Origin: SVFI01 sp964519385
GTDB taxonomy: Bacteria > Bacillota > Clostridia > Lachnospirales > Lachnospiraceae
DNA length: 64,000 bases
NCBI GenBank assembly: GCA_964519385.1
Contig: CAZFLR010000002.1
Span: forward strand, 1-64,000
Direction: 5' to 3'
Shown here piece after piece: positions 53,508 through 61,362 of the stretch. The position numbers and the translations under genes are program-made. Below the pieces are notes generated by a model that was not told the origin of the DNA, did no database searches, and worked only from the letters and a program-made list of their open reading frames with translations. The first letter of the stretch is position 1. The number at the start of each line of letters is the position of its first letter.

Positions 53508-53996
53508 TTATTTATTATTGATATAATTCACAAGTCCCTGTGCAGCAATAATATTCTGCATGAACGGCGGAAATGCCTGTCCCTTAAACTCTGTCCCCTT
53601 GGTTTTGTTATAAATCATACCGGTGTCGAAGTTTACTTCCACTTCATCTCCGTTTTCTATGTTAGCCACAGCCTGCGGACACTCGATAATCGGAAGTCCG
53701 ATATTGATTGCATTGCGATAAAAAATTCGTGCAAAGGTCTCCGCAATCACACAGCTTACACCGGCGGCTTTGATTGCTATCGGTGCGTGCTCTCTTGAAG
53801 ATCCGCATCCAAAGTTTTTCTCACCAACGATGATATCTCCCTTTTTCACATTTTTTACAAATTCTGTATCAATGTCTTCCATACAGTGCATTGCCAGTTC
53901 CGCAGGATCTGAAGAATTCAGATATCTCGCCGGAATAATCACGTCTGTATCTACATTATCTCCGTATTTAAAAACGGTTCCTACTGCATTTTCCAT
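53508..53996 (-). CDS. leuD: 3-isopropylmalate dehydratase small subunit
   Basis: 162 residues, the short form typical of this enzyme group. VFKYGDNVDTDVIIPARYLN and GSSREHAPIAIKAAGVSCVIAETFARIF are diagnostic. With LeuC it isomerises 2-isopropylmalate to 3-isopropylmalate in leucine synthesis. It lies 31 bases after leuC, after a good AAGGAAAGG site. Confidence 0.96.
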   Translation of the reverse strand: MENAVGTVFKYGDNVDTDVIIPARYLNSSDPAELAMHCMEDIDTEFVKNVKKGDIIVGEKNFGCGSSREHAPIAIKAAGVSCVIAETFARIFYRNAINIGLPIIECPQAVANIENGDEVEVNFDTGMIYNKTKGTEFKGQAFPPFMQNIIAAQGLVNYINNK

Positions 53997-54026
53997 AACT
54001 GTTTTTCCTTTCCTTTACCAAAAATA

Positions 54027-55292
54027 CTATTCCAGATCAAGCGGACCTGCAATCGTTCCCTTTACGGCAGAAGCTGCTGCAACCGTCGGGGAAGCAAGAT
54101 AAATCTCGCTTGTCACATGTCCCATACGTCCTACAAAGTTACGGTTCGTTGTGGATACACATCTCTCGTTTTCCGCCAGAATACCCATGTATCCGCCAAG
54201 ACATGGTCCGCAGGTCGGTGTGCTGACAATACCTCCGGCTTCGATGAATATTTTGAGAAGTCCCTCTTCCATCGCCTGCAGATAAATTGCCTGCGTAGCC
54301 GGAATCACAATAAGACGCATTCCGTCTGCAACCTTTCTGCCCTTCAGCACCTCTGCAGCCATACGAAGGTCATCCAGCCGGCCGTTCGTACATGAACCGA
54401 TTACAACCTGGTCAATCTTTATATCCTTATCAATTTCATCTATCGTATGCGTATTTTCCGGAAGATGCGGGAAAGCAACTGTTGACTTCAGCGTACTTAA
54501 ATCAATGGTATACTCTGCATCATAAACAGCATCTTCATCTGCCTCATACACTTTAAAATCTCTTGTTGAATGCTCTTTCATGTAAGCAACTGCCTTCTCA
54601 TCCACCGGAAAAATACCATTCTTTCCGCCGGCCTCAATTGCCATGTTGGCAATCGTAAAACGGTCATCCATAGAGAGATTTGCAATTCCGTCACCGACAA
54701 ACTCCATAGATTTATAAAGTGCCCCGTCAACGCCGATCATACCGATAATATGCAGAATAATATCTTTACCGCTTACATATTTCGGGAGCTTACCTGTCAG
54801 ATTAAATTTAATTGCGCCCGGAACCTTAAACCATGCTTTTCCGGTCGCCATTCCGGCAGCCATATCCGTGCTTCCGACACCCGTCGAGAACGCGCCGAGT
54901 GCGCCGTATGTACATGTATGCGAATCCGCACCGATAATCACATCACCGGCCACGGTCAGTCCCTTTTCCGGAAGAAGCGCATGCTCGATGCCCATCTGTC
55001 CCACTTCAAAATAATTCGTAATTTGGTTGCGATATGCAAATTCACGCACACACTTACAATGCTCTGCCGATTTAATATCTTTATTCGGTACAAAATGATC
55101 CGGAACCAGTGCGATTTTATCTTTATCAAACACTCCGTCCACTTTCATTTTGCTCATTTCCTTAATTGCGACCGGACTTGTTATATCATTTCCGAGAACA
55201 AGATCCAAATCCGCCTCAATCAGTTGTCCTGCTTCTACGCTTTCAAGACCTGCATGTGCTGCGAGGATCTTTTGTGTCATTGTCATTCCCAT
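54027..55292 (-). CDS. leuC: 3-isopropylmalate dehydratase large subunit
   Basis: 421 residues. The iron-sulfur cluster cysteines are in IGSCTNGR (~300) and PTCGPCLGGYMG (~358-362). GADSHTCTYGALGAFSTGVGSTDMA is typical of the aconitase fold. AGGAGG lies nine bases ahead of the ATG. First gene of the leuCD operon, divergent from a LysR regulator. Confidence 0.97.
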   Translation of the reverse strand: MGMTMTQKILAAHAGLESVEAGQLIEADLDLVLGNDITSPVAIKEMSKMKVDGVFDKDKIALVPDHFVPNKDIKSAEHCKCVREFAYRNQITNYFEVGQMGIEHALLPEKGLTVAGDVIIGADSHTCTYGALGAFSTGVGSTDMAAGMATGKAWFKVPGAIKFNLTGKLPKYVSGKDIILHIIGMIGVDGALYKSMEFVGDGIANLSMDDRFTIANMAIEAGGKNGIFPVDEKAVAYMKEHSTRDFKVYEADEDAVYDAEYTIDLSTLKSTVAFPHLPENTHTIDEIDKDIKIDQVVIGSCTNGRLDDLRMAAEVLKGRKVADGMRLIVIPATQAIYLQAMEEGLLKIFIEAGGIVSTPTCGPCLGGYMGILAENERCVSTTNRNFVGRMGHVTSEIYLASPTVAAASAVKGTIAGPLDLE

Positions 55293-55463
55293 CGACTAAA
55301 ACCTCCTATTACTTCTATGCTACGAGTATAGCAAACTTTTTTCTATAAATAAAATACATATTGTTTATATTTACTATAATTTTAAATTATGATATTATAT
55401 GATTATTATAACCATTGATTTTTCACCGGGGGGAGAAATCTCCAGCAGAAAGGAATCGTAACC
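55293..55463. promoter_or_regulatory. Divergent leuC / lysR control region
   Basis: A minus-strand TATACT -10 for leuC lies at 55325-55330 with only a weak -35, as in activator-dependent promoters. A perfect 7-1-7 palindrome ATAATTT-T-AAATTAT at 55376-55390 is upstream of it, and is A/T-rich as LysR operators (T-N11-A) often are. Together this suggests LysR control of leuCD. Confidence 0.5.
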
Positions 55464-56372
55464 ATGGATGCAAATTTAAATCTGTACTACATATTTTATA
55501 CCGTGGCACAGCACAAAAATATTTCCGGTGCTGCCAAAGAACTCTATATCAGCCAGCCGGCCATCAGCAAGGCTATATCCAAGCTGGAACAGAGCCTTGA
55601 CGTACAATTGTTTCACCGTTCCTCAAGAGGGGTCACACTGACCATGGAAGGCGAACTGTTATACGAACAGGTACGCACGGCTTTCTCTGCAATCCGCCAT
55701 GGCGAAGAACAGATTAAACGTGTCAACGAACTCGGTGTATCCCAGCTCTCAATCGGTGTCAGCATCACACTCTGCAAATACGTTCTTCTCCCGTATCTTC
55801 AACAGTTTGTCAAGGATAACCCTCATATTAAGGTTACCATCACCTGTCACCCTTCTCTCGAAACCATACGGGATATCGACAGCTCTGTTACCGATATCGG
55901 AATTGTGGGTATTCCTTCCCAGCCGGGTGAACTGACCTACATTCCTTTTCGTGAAATCCAGGATACATTCGTCACCACGGATCGGTATCTTGAAAATCTC
56001 CGCATTCGGGAAGGAAATGATAAAGGTGCCATCTTAAATAACGCCACCTTTATGATGCTGAACAAAGAGAATATTTCCCGCAAATATGTAGACACTTATC
56101 TTTCGTCAAATCAGATTTCCATGAGTAACATAATTGAAATTAACACCATGGATCTCCTGATTGAGCTTGCACGCATCGACCTCGGAATTGCCTGTGTCAT
56201 CAAGGACTTTGTTACGGACGACCTGAAAAACGGTACTTTAAAGGAATTGTCCTTCCGCCGTACCATTCCAAAGCGCAAAATCGGACTTGTCTACAAGGAT
56301 GATACCATCATGACGGATGCCATGAAAAAATTCATTTCCTATTTCACGGAAAAAATAGGAAATGAATCTTAA
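55464..56372 (+). CDS. LysR family transcriptional regulator
   Basis: 302 residues. The N-terminal winged helix (NLYYIFYTVAQHKNISGAAKELYISQPAISKAISKLEQ) is complete; the rest is a periplasmic-binding-protein-like effector domain. It is divergent from leuC, and the control region between them is consistent with regulation of leucine synthesis. It resembles CysL/LeuO-type regulators only at fold level. Its last codons carry the cysK terminator. AAAGGAATC precedes the ATG. Confidence 0.92.
   Translation: MDANLNLYYIFYTVAQHKNISGAAKELYISQPAISKAISKLEQSLDVQLFHRSSRGVTLTMEGELLYEQVRTAFSAIRHGEEQIKRVNELGVSQLSIGVSITLCKYVLLPYLQQFVKDNPHIKVTITCHPSLETIRDIDSSVTDIGIVGIPSQPGELTYIPFREIQDTFVTTDRYLENLRIREGNDKGAILNNATFMMLNKENISRKYVDTYLSSNQISMSNIIEINTMDLLIELARIDLGIACVIKDFVTDDLKNGTLKELSFRRTIPKRKIGLVYKDDTIMTDAMKKFISYFTEKIGNES
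56325..56367 (-). terminator. cysK terminator inside the lysR 3' coding end
   Basis: A perfect 15-bp stem (56330-56344 with 56353-56367) with an 8-base loop is followed on the minus strand by six T (56325-56330). It lies nine bases past the cysK stop and wholly within the opposing LysR gene. Confidence 0.8.
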
Positions 56373-56375
56373 TAA

Positions 56376-57308
56376 TTACTCGTTTTCAAACAGCGGTGTT
56401 GAAAAATAGCGTTCCGCCGTATCGGGCAGGACAGTTACGACTGTCTTGCCTTTTCCTAATTTCTTGGCAAGCTTTAATGCTGCAGCCACATTTGTTCCGC
56501 TACTGATTCCGCACATCAGTCCCTCCAGTCTTGCAAGGTCCTTTGCCGTGCGAAGTGCCTCTTCATCCGAAACAATGTATACATCATCATAAATTTCTTG
56601 ATTTAAATTTTTCGGTATCAGTCCGTCTCCGATTCCCATCTGAAGATGTGTTCCTATGGTTCCGCCTGCAAGAATTGCAGCATTTTCAGGTTCCACTGCC
56701 CAAATCTCCACATCAGGATTCTGTCTTTTTAAAACCTCTCCGATTCCGCTTATCGTTCCTCCGGTACCAATTCCCGAACAGAAACCATCCACCGGTCCTG
56801 CCACCTGTTCCAATATCTCAAGTCCGGTATGATGCTTATGCACCAGCGGATTTGCCGGATTTTCAAACTGCTGCGGAACATAGACATTCGGATCTTCCTC
56901 TGCCATTTTGTATGCCATCTGCATACATTCATCAATACAGTCACCTATATTTCCCGCATCATGCACCAGAACCACTTCCGCACCATAATGTCTTACAAGC
57001 TTTCTGCGCTCTTCACTCACGGAATCAGGCATAATAATAATCGTTCTGTAGCCCCTTACTGCACCTATAAGCGCAAGACCGATTCCTTGATTTCCGCTTG
57101 TCGGCTCAACGATAATCGTATCCTTGTGGATGATACCGTCCTTTTCTGCTTTCTTAATCATATTGTAAGCAGTTCTTGTCTTGATAGAACCTCCGACGTT
57201 GAGTCCTTCAAATTTTACCAAAACCTCTGCCCCATCCGGGTCCGCCATTCTGTTAAGCCGGATAAGCGGTGTCTGTCCCATACAGTCTAATACATTATTA
57301 TAAATCAT
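56376..57308 (-). CDS. cysK: Cysteine synthase
   Basis: 310 residues, PLP-dependent. The catalytic Lys is in GGSIKTRTAYNMI (~43), followed by EPTSGNQGIGLA, the GTGGTISGIG phosphate loop and ISSGTNVAAAL. It makes cysteine from O-acetylserine and sulfide. SIKTR and SGNQG vary from the usual SIKDR and SGNTG, so a related beta-substituting enzyme is possible. ACGAGGTAG precedes the ATG. It is alone, with its own promoter and terminator. Confidence 0.88.
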   Translation of the reverse strand: MIYNNVLDCMGQTPLIRLNRMADPDGAEVLVKFEGLNVGGSIKTRTAYNMIKKAEKDGIIHKDTIIVEPTSGNQGIGLALIGAVRGYRTIIIMPDSVSEERRKLVRHYGAEVVLVHDAGNIGDCIDECMQMAYKMAEEDPNVYVPQQFENPANPLVHKHHTGLEILEQVAGPVDGFCSGIGTGGTISGIGEVLKRQNPDVEIWAVEPENAAILAGGTIGTHLQMGIGDGLIPKNLNQEIYDDVYIVSDEEALRTAKDLARLEGLMCGISSGTNVAAALKLAKKLGKGKTVVTVLPDTAERYFSTPLFENE

Positions 57309-57410
57309 ATCGCTACCTCGTATGTTTTTATTATCTTATGTACCTTGGGTCTTTTTTGTACACGGTCATCTGTCAAACTCTTCCTCAGCCCTTCTGACCC
57401 ACCAAGTATG

Positions 57411-57438
57411 AGTATACCACGATTTTTCAAAAAAACAA
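57411..57438 (-). promoter_or_regulatory. cysK promoter
   Basis: On the minus strand TTGTTT (57433-57438) and TATACT (57411-57416) are 16 bases apart. It starts right where the ilvC terminator ends. The leader is about 95 bases and I see no clear riboswitch in it. Confidence 0.6.
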
Positions 57439-57468
57439 CAAAAAACAGCAGGCTAAAATGCCTGCTGT
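57439..57468 (-). terminator. ilvC terminator
   Basis: A perfect 9-bp stem (57445-57453 with 57460-57468) with a 6-base loop is followed on the minus strand by six T. Confidence 0.85.
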
Positions 57469-57485
57469 CTCAAATACGTTTTCAA

Positions 57486-58511
57486 TTAGTTGTTGATAAG
57501 CTTGTCTTCGCCATTCCAACTGTAAAGCTTACGAACCTCTTCACCAACCTTCTCAGCCGGATGCTCTGCTGCGAGTTTTCTCATTGCTTTGAAGTGTACC
57601 TGACGTCCTGCGTTTGACATGTCAAGTAAGAATTCTTTTGCAAAAGAGCCGTCCTGAATATCGGAAAGCACCTTCTTCATTGCTTTCTTTGTCTCTTCTG
57701 TAACAATCTTAGGACCTGTGATGTAATCGCCGTACTCTGCTGTGTTTGAAATGGAATATCTCATTCCGGCAAAACCTGACTGGTAAATCAAATCAACGAT
57801 CAGTTTCATCTCATGGATACACTCAAAGTATGCATTTCTCGGATCATAACCTGCTTCTGTCAGTGTTTCAAATCCAGCCTGCATAAGTGCACAGACACCT
57901 CCGCAAAGAACTGCCTGCTCACCGAACAGGTCTGTCTCTGTCTCTGTACGGAAAGTTGTCTCAAGAACACCTGCTCTTGCGCCGCCGATTGCGAGTGCGT
58001 AAGCCAGTGCTTTTTCAAGAGCCTTTCCTGTTGCATCCTGATGAACGGCAACCAGACAAGGAACACCTTTACCTACCTGATACTCGCTTCTTACTGTATG
58101 ACCAGGTCCTTTCGGAGCAATCATGGTAACATCTACATCAGCAGGCGGTGTGATACATCCGTAATGAATATTGAAACCATGAGCAAACATTAACATGTTT
58201 CCTGCTTCCAGATTTGGCTCGATATCCTTTTTGTACATATCTGCCTGTAATTCATCATTGATAAGAATCATGATAACGTCAGCCTTCTTTGCTGCTTCTG
58301 CTGCAGTGTAAACTTCAAATCCCTGAGCCTCAGCCTTTGCCCATGATTTAGAGCCTTCGTAAAGACCGATAATTACGTTACAGCCTGATTCTTTTGCATT
58401 TAACGCATGTGCATGACCCTGGCTTCCGTAGCCGATAACTGCGATTGTCTTTCCCTCTAATGCTGCAAGATTGCAGTCTTCCTGATAATAAATTTTAGCT
58501 TCCTGTGACAT
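57486..58511 (-). CDS. ilvC: Ketol-acid reductoisomerase
   Basis: 341 residues, class I (short). The dinucleotide-binding GYGSQGHAHALNAKES (~25-40) is followed by a loop GLYEGSKSWAKAE, where the usual basic residues at the second and third positions are Tyr and Glu. Metal-binding and catalytic features include DVTMIAPKGPGH, TETDLFGEQ and EMKLIVDLIYQ. It rearranges and reduces acetolactate in valine and leucine synthesis. GGAGGAGAT precedes the ATG. Co-transcribed with the upstream ilvN-like gene. Confidence 0.97.
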   Translation of the reverse strand: MSQEAKIYYQEDCNLAALEGKTIAVIGYGSQGHAHALNAKESGCNVIIGLYEGSKSWAKAEAQGFEVYTAAEAAKKADVIMILINDELQADMYKKDIEPNLEAGNMLMFAHGFNIHYGCITPPADVDVTMIAPKGPGHTVRSEYQVGKGVPCLVAVHQDATGKALEKALAYALAIGGARAGVLETTFRTETETDLFGEQAVLCGGVCALMQAGFETLTEAGYDPRNAYFECIHEMKLIVDLIYQSGFAGMRYSISNTAEYGDYITGPKIVTEETKKAMKKVLSDIQDGSFAKEFLLDMSNAGRQVHFKAMRKLAAEHPAEKVGEEVRKLYSWNGEDKLINN

Positions 58512-58601
58512 TTTTATCTCCTCCTGAAATGTTTAATCTTTTATAGATAACTGCCTGTTGCAGCATTACCTTACGTGACTGGAATATAAGTCTTTCACCA
58601 T

Positions 58602-59105
58602 TTAATCATCTAAATATGTAACGTTTTCCGTTCCGCGGCCAAGACCTGCGATACCGGTTCTTGCAAGTTCTAAAATTTCATATCCTCCAAGCAGATTCAT
58701 GAACGCTTCAATTTTTTCCTGCGTACCGGTAAGCTCAATCATAAGACTGTCTCTGGCTACATCGATAATCTTTGCACGGAAAATATCTGCAATGGAAATC
58801 AGTCCCTGACGCTGCATGTCATCCGCTTTTACCTTGACCATGGCCAGCTCTCTGTATACGCTGCATTCCGGTTTCAGTTCCTTAATATCCCTCACATCCA
58901 CCAACTTGGAAAGCTGCTTCTCAATCTGGTCAAGAATCGCATCATCACCGCTTGCCACAATCGTAATACGTGTGTAACGCGGATCTGCCGTTGTACCTGC
59001 CGTGATACTTTCAATATTGTAACCTCTTCGGCTGAAAAGACCGGAAATACGGCTCAGAACTCCTGAGGTATTGTCTACTAAAATCTGAAACACCTTTTTC
59101 TGCAT
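58602..59105 (-). CDS. ilvN: Acetolactate synthase small subunit, copy 1
   Basis: 167 residues. Standard ACT domain start (NTSGVLSRISGLFSRRGYNIESI), full C-terminal region (ARTGIAGLGRG). It regulates the large subunit by binding valine. It is followed by ilvC and has its own promoter. A second, divergent small-subunit gene lies upstream. Confidence 0.95.
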   Translation of the reverse strand: MQKKVFQILVDNTSGVLSRISGLFSRRGYNIESITAGTTADPRYTRITIVASGDDAILDQIEKQLSKLVDVRDIKELKPECSVYRELAMVKVKADDMQRQGLISIADIFRAKIIDVARDSLMIELTGTQEKIEAFMNLLGGYEILELARTGIAGLGRGTENVTYLDD

Positions 59106-59141
59106 CTGGTTTTCATACCCTTTCTTTTTTGCTTTATCAGC

Positions 59142-59171
59142 ATTGTATCAGTAGTTTATGTTCTTTGTCAA
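59142..59171 (-). promoter_or_regulatory. Promoter of ilvN copy 1 / ilvC
   Basis: A consensus TTGACA (59166-59171) and TACAAT (59142-59147) on the minus strand are 18 bases apart. The leader is about 30 bases, so there is no attenuator. Confidence 0.8.
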
Positions 59172-59173
59172 CG

Positions 59174-59211
59174 TATGACATTGTTTCATGCACGTCATAA
59201 CCTTGGGTTAT
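59174..59211. promoter_or_regulatory. Inverted repeats upstream of the ilvN/ilvC promoter
   Basis: TATGAC-N14-GTCATA (59174-59199) and ATAACC-TTG-GGTTAT (59197-59211) lie just behind the -35, overlapping at their ends. No T tract follows on the minus strand, so they are not a good terminator for the previous gene; an operator is more likely. Confidence 0.4.
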
Positions 59212-59225
59212 CGCACAAATACTTA

Positions 59226-59711
59226 TTATTCATTTTCGGCACATTTGATAAGTGCCAGAGTTCCTGTTCTCGCACATTCCACAACGCTGATGGAATTCAT
59301 CATCTGAATCAGCAGTTTTATGCGTTCAGGCGTATCACAGAGCTGAATCATCATATAACTTTTGGACATATCTACAATTTCTGCTTTCAGGATATCACAG
59401 ATTTCCATAATATCTTTCCGGTTTGTGCGGTTATATTTGACCTTCATGAGCATAAGCTCCCTTGAAATACTCTGTTCTTCCTTAAAGGTTCGCACCTTGA
59501 TAATGTCCAGCTTTTTATTGAGCTGTTTCTCAATCTGCTCCAGAGTTCTCTGATTACCGCTGCTGACAATCGTCATACAGGAAATGTCCGGGTGATCGGT
59601 TTCACCGACTGCCAGAGAGTCAATATTGAAACATCTTCTTGAAAACAAACCTGCGACCTTGCACAGTACACCCGATCTGTTTTCTACGGAAATAGAATAA
59701 ATTTTCTTCAT
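59226..59711 (-). CDS. Acetolactate synthase small subunit-like ACT protein, copy 2
   Basis: 161 residues from the ATG at 59711, eight bases after AGGAGG; an in-frame ATG six bases upstream is too close to that site. SGVLCKVAGLFSRRCFNIDSL matches the ACT domain and the C-terminus is CARTGTLALIKCAENE. By eye it is about 40 percent identical to copy 1. It follows ilvB directly and may have altered effector response. Confidence 0.9.
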   Translation of the reverse strand: MKKIYSISVENRSGVLCKVAGLFSRRCFNIDSLAVGETDHPDISCMTIVSSGNQRTLEQIEKQLNKKLDIIKVRTFKEEQSISRELMLMKVKYNRTNRKDIMEICDILKAEIVDMSKSYMMIQLCDTPERIKLLIQMMNSISVVECARTGTLALIKCAENE

Positions 59712-59724
59712 TGTCATATCCTCC

Positions 59725-61338
59725 TTATACAAGATCCATCGGATCGATGAGGCATTCCATGAGACATGCCTTGTCCTCTTTCAGGAATGCATCAATCTGC
59801 TGCTCCATGTCATTTCCGTTCTTCACAAGGAAATATGGCATATCATAAGCTGCAGCGATAGAGGAAAGCTGCGGACTTCCGGTAAGATCCACCACGGAAT
59901 AATTGTCATCATATGTAAAATGCTGATACTGACGCACCATTCCGAGGTAATTGTTCCGAAGCACAATAATCTTAGAACGGATATCGTACTGGCGCATCGT
60001 TGCGAGCTCCATCATGGACATCTGGAAAGAGCCATCACCACAGACTGCAACAACTTCTCTATCACGCATACTGTATTTTGCACCCATAGCCGCCGGAATG
60101 GAATAACCCATCGTTCCCATTCCCCCGGAAGTAAGAAAATCGCCTTGTTTTACGATATGATATCCGCAGGACCAAATCTGATTCTGTCCGACATCCGCCA
60201 CATAAACCGCATTCTCCGGAAGCTTTGCGGAAAGCATGCGGATAAAAGCAGCCGGGTCTACGAATTCCGGTGAAACCGTGCGTTTTTTCTGCATTGTCTC
60301 CACATATTCATCCAGTGTTTTCTTCCACTGTGTGTAATCCCCCACAATATCCTGTTCGAGCAAATCCTCAAAAATGGATTTACAGTCACCTACAAGCGGA
60401 ATATGCGGTCCCACATTTTTACCGATTTCCGCAGGATCGACATCGATATGTACCAAAAGCTTGTTGCTGATAATAAGATCCGGCTGACTGATTGCACGGT
60501 CCGCCACACGGGCACCGACCATAATAAGCAAATCACAGTCATTCATTGCTCTGTTTGCATATAATTTTCCGTTATTTCCCACCATTCCGTAATACATTTC
60601 ATCTTCCGTCGGCATCACACCGATTCCCATCATGGTAGAAACAACCGGGATGTTAAATTTGTGGGAAAAATCAAGCAGTTCTTTTCTAGCATCTGCCAGA
60701 AGAACACCACCGCCTGCACAAATCAGCGGACGCTTTGCCTGCGAAAGTTCTTTGACCACTTTTTTAATCTGTGCCATATTTCCCTTAACTGTCGGCTTAT
60801 ATGTACGAAGTCTGACTTCATCCGGATATTTGAATTTGGAAATCGTCGCATTTTGGACATCAATCGGAACATCGATAAGAACAGGTCCTTTTCTTCCGGT
60901 TGTTGCGATGTGAAATGCCTCTTTGAAAATGCGCGGAATATCATCCACATCACGTACAAGATAACTGTACTTTACAAAGCTTTCCACAGCTCCCGTGATG
61001 TCCGCTTCCTGAAATACATCACTTCCGAGGAGCTCACTGTCTACCTGCCCTGTAATACAAATCATCGGAATGGAATCTGCGAATGCCGTCGCGATACCTG
61101 TAATCAGATTGGTTGCTCCCGGTCCGCTCGTCACGGCACAAACACCGACCTTTCCCGATACCCTGTACATACCACTCGCTGCATGTGCTGCATTTTGCTC
61201 CGTGCGGACAAGTACACTCTCAATCTTTGAATTTAAAATACTGTTATAAAACGGACAAATCGCCACTCCCGGATATCCGAAAACAGAAGTCACTCCCTCC
61301 ATCTCCAGACATTTTACCATTGCATCTGCTCCTAACAT
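59725..61338 (-). CDS. ilvB: Acetolactate synthase large subunit
   Basis: 537 residues from the ATG at 61338 after AGAGGTG. ThDP-binding features: GYPGVAICPF, catalytic Glu in VRTEQNAAHA, and GDGSFQMSMMELATMRQ ending in RNNYLGMVRQYQ. It joins two pyruvate molecules, or pyruvate and 2-ketobutyrate, in branched-chain synthesis. FAD-binding central domain is present. Directly after metH. Confidence 0.95.
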   Translation of the reverse strand: MLGADAMVKCLEMEGVTSVFGYPGVAICPFYNSILNSKIESVLVRTEQNAAHAASGMYRVSGKVGVCAVTSGPGATNLITGIATAFADSIPMICITGQVDSELLGSDVFQEADITGAVESFVKYSYLVRDVDDIPRIFKEAFHIATTGRKGPVLIDVPIDVQNATISKFKYPDEVRLRTYKPTVKGNMAQIKKVVKELSQAKRPLICAGGGVLLADARKELLDFSHKFNIPVVSTMMGIGVMPTEDEMYYGMVGNNGKLYANRAMNDCDLLIMVGARVADRAISQPDLIISNKLLVHIDVDPAEIGKNVGPHIPLVGDCKSIFEDLLEQDIVGDYTQWKKTLDEYVETMQKKRTVSPEFVDPAAFIRMLSAKLPENAVYVADVGQNQIWSCGYHIVKQGDFLTSGGMGTMGYSIPAAMGAKYSMRDREVVAVCGDGSFQMSMMELATMRQYDIRSKIIVLRNNYLGMVRQYQHFTYDDNYSVVDLTGSPQLSSIAAAYDMPYFLVKNGNDMEQQIDAFLKEDKACLMECLIDPMDLV

Positions 61339-61362
61339 ATATTCACCTCTGTTTTTCAATCT

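Noticed and set aside
54570..55331. A 253-codon open frame on the plus strand opposite leuC
   Set aside because: It is a mirror frame of a well-conserved gene with no ribosome binding site and a composition typical of shadow frames.
55293..61362. T-box or riboswitch leaders before the his, leu, ilv and metH genes
   Set aside because: The available leaders are short (about 30-130 bases) and I see no T-box sequence, SAM riboswitch core or antiterminator arrangement.
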